Assembly (NCBI RefSeq): GCF_021991925.1
Contig: NZ_RXZI01000007.1
Location: 62,001 to 126,000, forward strand
Direction of reading: 5' to 3'
DNA from: Sutcliffiella horikoshii
Lineage (GTDB): Bacteria > Bacillota > Bacilli > Bacillales > Bacillaceae_I
DNA: 64,000 nt
The notes beneath the pieces were generated by a model that ran no database searches, was not told the DNA's origin, and saw only the letters and a program-made list of their open reading frames with translations. This document shows, in pieces, positions 60,229-64,000 of the stretch. Position 1 is the first letter of the stretch. Every line of letters starts with the position of its first letter. Both the position numbers and the translations under genes were made by a program.

Positions 60229-60426
60229 TCAGTTTGACCCTCCACTATCGCTTCCGCCACCGTGGTTATTGAATTGATTAAACTGATACCTGGTTGTTTC
60301 CGCTTCAATATTTTGATTGCCTCTGTTCACATCTGGAGGTTGATTCATGCCTTTGTTCTTTTTATCCATATAGACGGTGATTCCGATAAGCAGCAAGATA
60401 GGTATGATGACAAATAGCCAGATCAT
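60229..60426 (-). CDS. Small single-pass membrane protein with a Gly/Ser-rich tail
   Basis: A 65-aa protein with one N-terminal helix (about 2-18, IWLFVIIPILLLIGITVY), a basic stop-transfer KKNKG, then a hydrophilic tail NQFNNHGGGSDSGGSN. The stop lies 1 nt from the next start. It is first in a three-gene operon with an unknown soluble protein and a P-loop kinase. No family recognised. Confidence 0.65.
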   Translation of the reverse strand: MIWLFVIIPILLLIGITVYMDKKNKGMNQPPDVNRGNQNIEAETTRYQFNQFNNHGGGSDSGGSN

Positions 60427-60480
60427 TTAAACTCCCCCTAATAAATATAGTCGTATATATCTTTCTTATTGACTTACCTC

Positions 60481-60786
60481 TTACTCTTCATCCAGCACTT
60501 TGCTTCTATACTTGAAAACACTGTATAAGATATACAGGAACAACCCAACAAATAATAGGAGTCCATACAAGCCATTAAATATGGTCGACATCAACACAAT
60601 CGAAATGAAGAAGAAGCCGATAACAGATGCAAAACGGGTTAACCACAGTGCCTCATCTGTAAAATCAGGTTCGTCCTTGTACTTCCACCTTTGACCAAAC
60701 AACATTCCTTCTCTCGGGTTGAAATAGGTCCAAATTAATACAATATATAATGGCACTGCAATGATAACCCCTATTGCTTGATCCAT
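60481..60786 (-). CDS. Small membrane protein of unknown function
   Basis: A 101-aa protein with three helices (about 5-21, 50-68, 70-90) and an inner loop PREGMLFGQRWKYKDEPDFTDEAL. GGAGGGATTCC precedes the ATG. It resembles DUF-type three-helix proteins common in Bacillaceae but I cannot name it. Confidence 0.65.
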   Translation of the reverse strand: MDQAIGVIIAVPLYIVLIWTYFNPREGMLFGQRWKYKDEPDFTDEALWLTRFASVIGFFFISIVLMSTIFNGLYGLLLFVGLFLYILYSVFKYRSKVLDEE

Positions 60787-60922
60787 GGAATCCCTCCTAG
60801 ATTGCTTTCAACTAATATATACGAGTCTAGTGAGTTAAAGTTTCACATAATTCAGTTAATTTTACTTTTTCTTGAAACTTCTTATTCTTTTCAACGTAAG
60901 TAAACTAAGGGGGGCGTTCAAA

Positions 60923-61465
60923 ATGAAAAATTACGAAAAGCGGCATTATTTTATGGTGGCTGCCATGGCTTTGGTTATTTTTTCTCCATTGATCATATGG
61001 CTATTACCATATATGATTCACAAAGTTCTCCATGATGGCAGTACTGTTTGGATAGTAGAAACTCCTTTGATGACATATATTTACTTCGCCGTTGCGCTCT
61101 TGGTGCTCATTACCGGTGCTGTATTATCCTTTTTCTATTACCGATTAAAAGTCGCAGTGAGTTTGATTTGCTTCTTTGTAGCCATTTCAACAATGTTTAT
61201 AGGAATAAAGCCGGTCACTGTCGTCGACTTTGGAGGGATGGCCACGGTAGCTGGTGTTTTTTCCGATGAACAACGATACGGATGGGAAGATATCGAAAAA
61301 GTATATTTGGTGATAAATGATGAAACAAAAGAGCAGAGCTTGGAAATTCATTTCAAAGATAAAGAGATAAAAACGTTTGACCGCAGAGACGAAGTGCAAA
61401 ATTTAAGAATTCAGATGTTGGAGTTAAGTAGAACGTATGGATTTGAGTTTACGAGTAAAGAGTAG
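60923..61465 (+). CDS. Membrane protein with a cytoplasmic tail, unknown function
   Basis: A 180-aa protein with four hydrophobic helices (about 9-30, 46-70, 73-92 and a short one near 100) followed by a soluble domain (FSDEQRYGWEDIEKVYLVIN, DETKEQSLEIHFKDKEIKTF, LRIQMLELSRTYGF). The tail looks like the PH-like domain seen in small Bacillus membrane proteins. I start it at the ATG at 60923, behind AAGGGGGGCG; the frame is open from 60872. Function unknown. Confidence 0.68.
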   Translation: MKNYEKRHYFMVAAMALVIFSPLIIWLLPYMIHKVLHDGSTVWIVETPLMTYIYFAVALLVLITGAVLSFFYYRLKVAVSLICFFVAISTMFIGIKPVTVVDFGGMATVAGVFSDEQRYGWEDIEKVYLVINDETKEQSLEIHFKDKEIKTFDRRDEVQNLRIQMLELSRTYGFEFTSKE

Positions 61466-61489
61466 GTCTGTGCTCTCCCTAAAAGAGAC

Positions 61490-61525
61490 AGAGGCGATTC
61501 CAATAAGGAATGCCCCTTTATTAAT
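61490..61525. terminator. Weak terminator
   Basis: GGCGATTCC and GGAATGCC pair with one bulge, followed by CCTTTATTA. It lies between convergent genes. Confidence 0.35.
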
Positions 61526-61642
61526 TTTTGTTTCTATTAACCAGTTCAACAAGTTTCATGGCGATTTGGGTTTAAAGAGCTAGCCAGCCTTTCTAAGCAT
61601 TAACCCCAAAGAGTACTGACACACCAAAAATCCCCTAAGTAA

Positions 61643-62098
61643 CTATTTCCCATTGCTCCTTTGGGACAGGGTATGTTTTACTCTTCCATGATAACTATAA
61701 GGTGCTGTCATTATGGGGAATCCCTTAACTCCCTCTGGTAAGTTTAAATACTTTTCAGCCTCTTGGACATCCATCCAAACGACCTCTTCAATCTCTTCAG
61801 GTAAGGTTATCTCTATTTCTCCACCAATCACTTCACCTTTGAAAACAAAAAAAATAGCGTGATGCCCCTTCACCTCAAAGAATGCTTCCATGACTGACTG
61901 GATGCCGTTCACCTCCACATCCAGTCCAGTTTCCTCTTTCACTTCACGAACAGCCGCCTGCTGTAAGGTTTCACCCGGCTCCACCGCTCCACCTGGCAAC
62001 GTATAATAGGACCCTATTGGACCAGTATTTTTCACCATAAGGATTTTTTCATTAACTTCATCGAACAGTAAAACGTATGAAACGTCCACTCTTTTCAT
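61643..62098 (-). CDS. NUDIX hydrolase
   Basis: A 151-aa enzyme with NUDIX box GGAVEPGETLQQAAVREVKEETGL (about 36-59) preceded by MVKNTGPIGSYYTLPGG. The C-terminal part (EEIEEVVWMDVQEAEKYL) is usual. Substrate not predictable. It starts about 36 nt after the stop of the membrane-anchored protein gene. Confidence 0.9.
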   Translation of the reverse strand: MKRVDVSYVLLFDEVNEKILMVKNTGPIGSYYTLPGGAVEPGETLQQAAVREVKEETGLDVEVNGIQSVMEAFFEVKGHHAIFFVFKGEVIGGEIEITLPEEIEEVVWMDVQEAEKYLNLPEGVKGFPIMTAPYSYHGRVKHTLSQRSNGK

Positions 62099-62134
62099 AT
62101 AGATGCCACCTTTATAGAAAGATACTCAATTCGT

Positions 62135-62854
62135 CTATTCCAATTCACCCGACTGCACTGGCCCCATAAAGATGACATAATTCCCCGAGTAGGAGCCACC
62201 GCCACCGCTACGATGTGTATGTTCTAGACGTATCTCTTCGTCGTTATCATTAAGAGCCTGATATTGATACGTAAAATAATGACTGGAAGATAAAATTCCG
62301 TTATCGGAAGGGCTGACGTCGAAAGAACTTGTTAGCTCCTTCCATTGAGAGGGTAGCTTGGCATAGCCATAGCTTTTTTCTCCTAACTCAATCACATGTT
62401 TCACTTGTATTTGTGGGTAATAAACCTCCCTGCGGTCAGAAGTAACGGAATTAGTGATGGAATAATTCCTTCTGGAGGTTACATAAATCTCGACTTTTTG
62501 AGCAACATCATCTGGGTGCAAATGCCAGTAAACATAAGAGTTTCCATTATTATGGAGGATTTGAGGACCTGTGGAAGATGAAGATCCAACGTTATCCCAC
62601 TTCCCCATTCTCCAAACCCAAATACTTGATCCGGATTTATCACCAAAAGACTTGTGAGGTACAATATAGGTTTTTTCATCCAGTTGAACAATGTCTATGA
62701 TTTGGAATTTCATTTCTGACGTTACATGATAATGATCTTCAAGCAACTCTTCTTTTGTATAAAATTCTTTTGGGACTGAAAAGAAATAAAATCCCCCAAT
62801 ACCCAATGCTATAATTCCCCCAAGAATAAGAACGGCTAAAAGCTTTTTCTTCAC
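62135..62854 (-). CDS. Membrane-anchored extracytoplasmic protein of unknown function
   Basis: A 239-aa protein with one N-terminal helix (about 5-26, LAVLILGGIIALGIGGFYFF) and a strand-rich outer domain with PHKSFGDKSGSSIWVWRMGK and HTHRSGGGGSYSGNYVIFMG. It starts with GTG at 62854, whose GTGA overlaps the upstream stop by 4 bp, behind GGGGGAG. Family not recognised. Confidence 0.65.
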   Translation of the reverse strand: MKKKLLAVLILGGIIALGIGGFYFFSVPKEFYTKEELLEDHYHVTSEMKFQIIDIVQLDEKTYIVPHKSFGDKSGSSIWVWRMGKWDNVGSSSSTGPQILHNNGNSYVYWHLHPDDVAQKVEIYVTSRRNYSITNSVTSDRREVYYPQIQVKHVIELGEKSYGYAKLPSQWKELTSSFDVSPSDNGILSSSHYFTYQYQALNDNDEEIRLEHTHRSGGGGSYSGNYVIFMGPVQSGELE

Positions 62855-63612
62855 TGTGCACTCCCCCTTTTTTCAAGAAAGGATGCGGAATCAGAACGAT
62901 AGTAGTATTGATTGTTCTTTGTTGTTACTAATAGGCCTTTCCCGTCCATTTCTACATAAACTGTTATTTTTTCTCCCGTTTTTGGTTTAACACCTGTTAG
63001 TAAATAAGGGAATCTTTCCTGAACCTTCTCAGATGTCCTGTTGTCCTCTATAGCCCATTGCTGTTCCCTTATTTCTTCAAACCATTGAATAACATCTGAA
63101 CGGGTTTGTTCAAATGAATGGAGGTTCTCTTCCAGTTTTACCTTATTTACAATAACTTCTTCTCCAGATGGATGGGTGATCAATATTTCAGCTGAATCGA
63201 CATCTGCAAGGAACGTCTCTACTTCATCCTTGGGGTAAAATACACTCGATAAACCAATTGCCAATAAAGCTGTTAGCAAAAAAATGTAATTTCCAGTAAA
63301 TCCAATCCAAGCATATTTCCGATATGCTCCCCAACGTTTTTTCCCTATAAATGCATACAACACCAAAACACCAAGAGGAAGAATGGCTAAGGAGTGCAAT
63401 TCGTCCGCAAAAGGTATATTAAAAGAAAAAGATAACAGGCCTATCCAAACCGTTATTACGATTCTCCAAATCCTGGGCCGCTCTTCCTTATCTTGCTCAC
63501 GATAGTTCTTCAATCCCCAAAAAGTAATCAGTGTCCATCCAAGGAGGGTACACATTATCCCTACGATATTCCATTCAAAGTTCCAAAAAAAGTTCAATAA
63601 GCACACCCCCAT
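62851..63612 (-). CDS. Membrane protein of unknown function
   Basis: A 253-aa protein with about five helices in the first 135 residues and an extracytoplasmic domain after that (FLADVDSAEILITHPSGEEV, ERFPYLLTGVKPKTGEKITV). The start is uncertain: ATG at 63612 has no ribosome site, while a TTG at 63597 lies 6 nt after GGGGGTG. It is translationally coupled to the membrane-anchored protein gene downstream (4-bp overlap), so the two probably act together. Family not recognised. Confidence 0.65.
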   Translation of the reverse strand: MGVCLLNFFWNFEWNIVGIMCTLLGWTLITFWGLKNYREQDKEERPRIWRIVITVWIGLLSFSFNIPFADELHSLAILPLGVLVLYAFIGKKRWGAYRKYAWIGFTGNYIFLLTALLAIGLSSVFYPKDEVETFLADVDSAEILITHPSGEEVIVNKVKLEENLHSFEQTRSDVIQWFEEIREQQWAIEDNRTSEKVQERFPYLLTGVKPKTGEKITVYVEMDGKGLLVTTKNNQYYYRSDSASFLEKRGSAQ

Positions 63613-63719
63613 TTACCATAAAAATTTCCACTACCATTCTACCATTCTAGGAAATAAAACCCAACAACAGGAAAAAGAAAATCAGTCAAATAATTTATGA
63701 CAACAATCTGGGCGTTCTT

Positions 63720-63727
63720 CATACAAT
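63720..63727 (+). promoter_or_regulatory. Possible sigma-E -10 element for cwlJ
   Basis: CATACAAT matches the sigma-E -10 consensus and lies 18 bp before the cwlJ ATG. No good -35 is seen, and the distance to the ribosome site is tight. Bacillus subtilis cwlJ is made in the mother cell under sigma-E. Confidence 0.35.
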
Positions 63728-63744
63728 ATGGTGGGGTGAGATAA

Positions 63745-64000
63745 ATGGCAAGAGTAAAATATACAGATTCAGACCTGGCTTTAGTGGCCAGGATGATACG
63801 TGCAGAAGCCGAGGGCGAGGGTCAGCAAGGAATGCTATATGTTGGTAATGTCATCGTTAACCGGGCTATAGCGGATTGTCTGGATTTCAAAGAAGTAAGA
63901 ACCATTCCACAGGTCATATACCAGGTCCAAGGTGGAAATTACTCTTTTGAAGCAGTTCAAAAAGGAAATGTATTTTATAACAGAGCCAGAGGCGTGGAAA
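63745..64000 (+). CDS. cwlJ: Spore cortex-lytic hydrolase CwlJ, N-terminal part
   Basis: The first 85 codons of a hydrolase_2 (SleB/CwlJ) protein; the rest lies outside the window. Residues ARMIRAEAEGEGQQGMLYVG contain the catalytic glutamate (E21), and VNRAIADCLDFKEVRTIPQV and NYSFEAVQKGNVFYNRARG match Bacillus CwlJ closely. No signal peptide or SleB-type binding domain is present, which separates CwlJ from SleB. It degrades cortex during germination. GGGGTGAG precedes the ATG. A gerQ gene often follows in Bacillus; that cannot be seen here. Confidence 0.9.
   Translation, partial: MARVKYTDSDLALVARMIRAEAEGEGQQGMLYVGNVIVNRAIADCLDFKEVRTIPQVIYQVQGGNYSFEAVQKGNVFYNRARGVE

Overview
The window looks like chromosomal DNA of an aerobic, endospore-forming Bacillaceae species (Bacillus/Sutcliffiella/Rossellomorea-like; the genus cannot be fixed from the sequence alone). 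Evidence: low-to-moderate GC, strong AAGGAGG-type ribosome sites with frequent GTG/TTG starts, S-box (SAM-I) riboswitches, a complete gerA-type spore-germinant receptor operon, a cwlJ-type spore cortex hydrolase, a sporulenol-type terpene cyclase (sqhC) and a GlcT-type antiterminator. I see no rRNA, tRNA, prophage or CRISPR. From about 12 kb to 63.6 kb most genes lie on the minus strand, which suggests that this strand is co-oriented with replication.

Layout. 0-12 kb: start of a glcT-like gene (minus), an ECF sigma factor with its zinc/RskA-type anti-sigma factor, a secreted M14 carboxypeptidase, an SDR dehydrogenase, two MFS transporters, a prolyl-iminopeptidase-like hydrolase, and a methionine island in which two complete tandem SAM riboswitches precede metN-metI-metQ and an M20 deacylase. 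12-19 kb: GNAT, M3 oligoendopeptidase with a DUF4083 partner, a frameshifted DUF2268 metalloprotease-like lipoprotein, DUF4256, two VOC proteins and a GyrI-like protein. 18.8-22.7 kb: a likely copper/redox module (19-Cys four-helix protein, histidine kinase, response regulator, ferric-reductase-like membrane protein, YdhK lipoprotein). 22.7-43.3 kb: a long series of small accessory genes (NUDIX, GNAT, ASCH, phosphotransferase-like, hydrolases, lipoproteins, small membrane proteins, MFS, an SgrR-like regulator). 43.4-50.6 kb: a MEDS-domain protein, an M15 peptidase, a MITE-like repeat, and a second membrane/metal module (YtkA-like lipoprotein, PepSY membrane protein, kinase, regulator, beta-propeller lipoprotein). 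51-59 kb: sqhC preceded by a possible Spo0E-like gene, a DMT transporter behind a short leader RNA, and gerAA-gerAB-gerAC. 59-64 kb: an uncharacterised P-loop kinase operon, small membrane proteins, a NUDIX gene and the start of cwlJ.

The most unusual structure is non-coding. Four spacers contain arrays of short degenerate direct repeats whose unit starts are 20, 21, 22, 32 or 41 bp apart, close to whole multiples of the 10.5-bp DNA helical repeat. Two of them (near 41.8 kb and 50.8 kb) share the same TGTCCGAAG-type motif, have ten units each, and share the same 32-bp jump before the last two units, so they appear to be copies of one element. The arrays near 25.6 kb and 35.4 kb use different motifs. 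All four lie between consecutive minus-strand genes. Whether they bind a protein or are only expanding repeats cannot be settled here.
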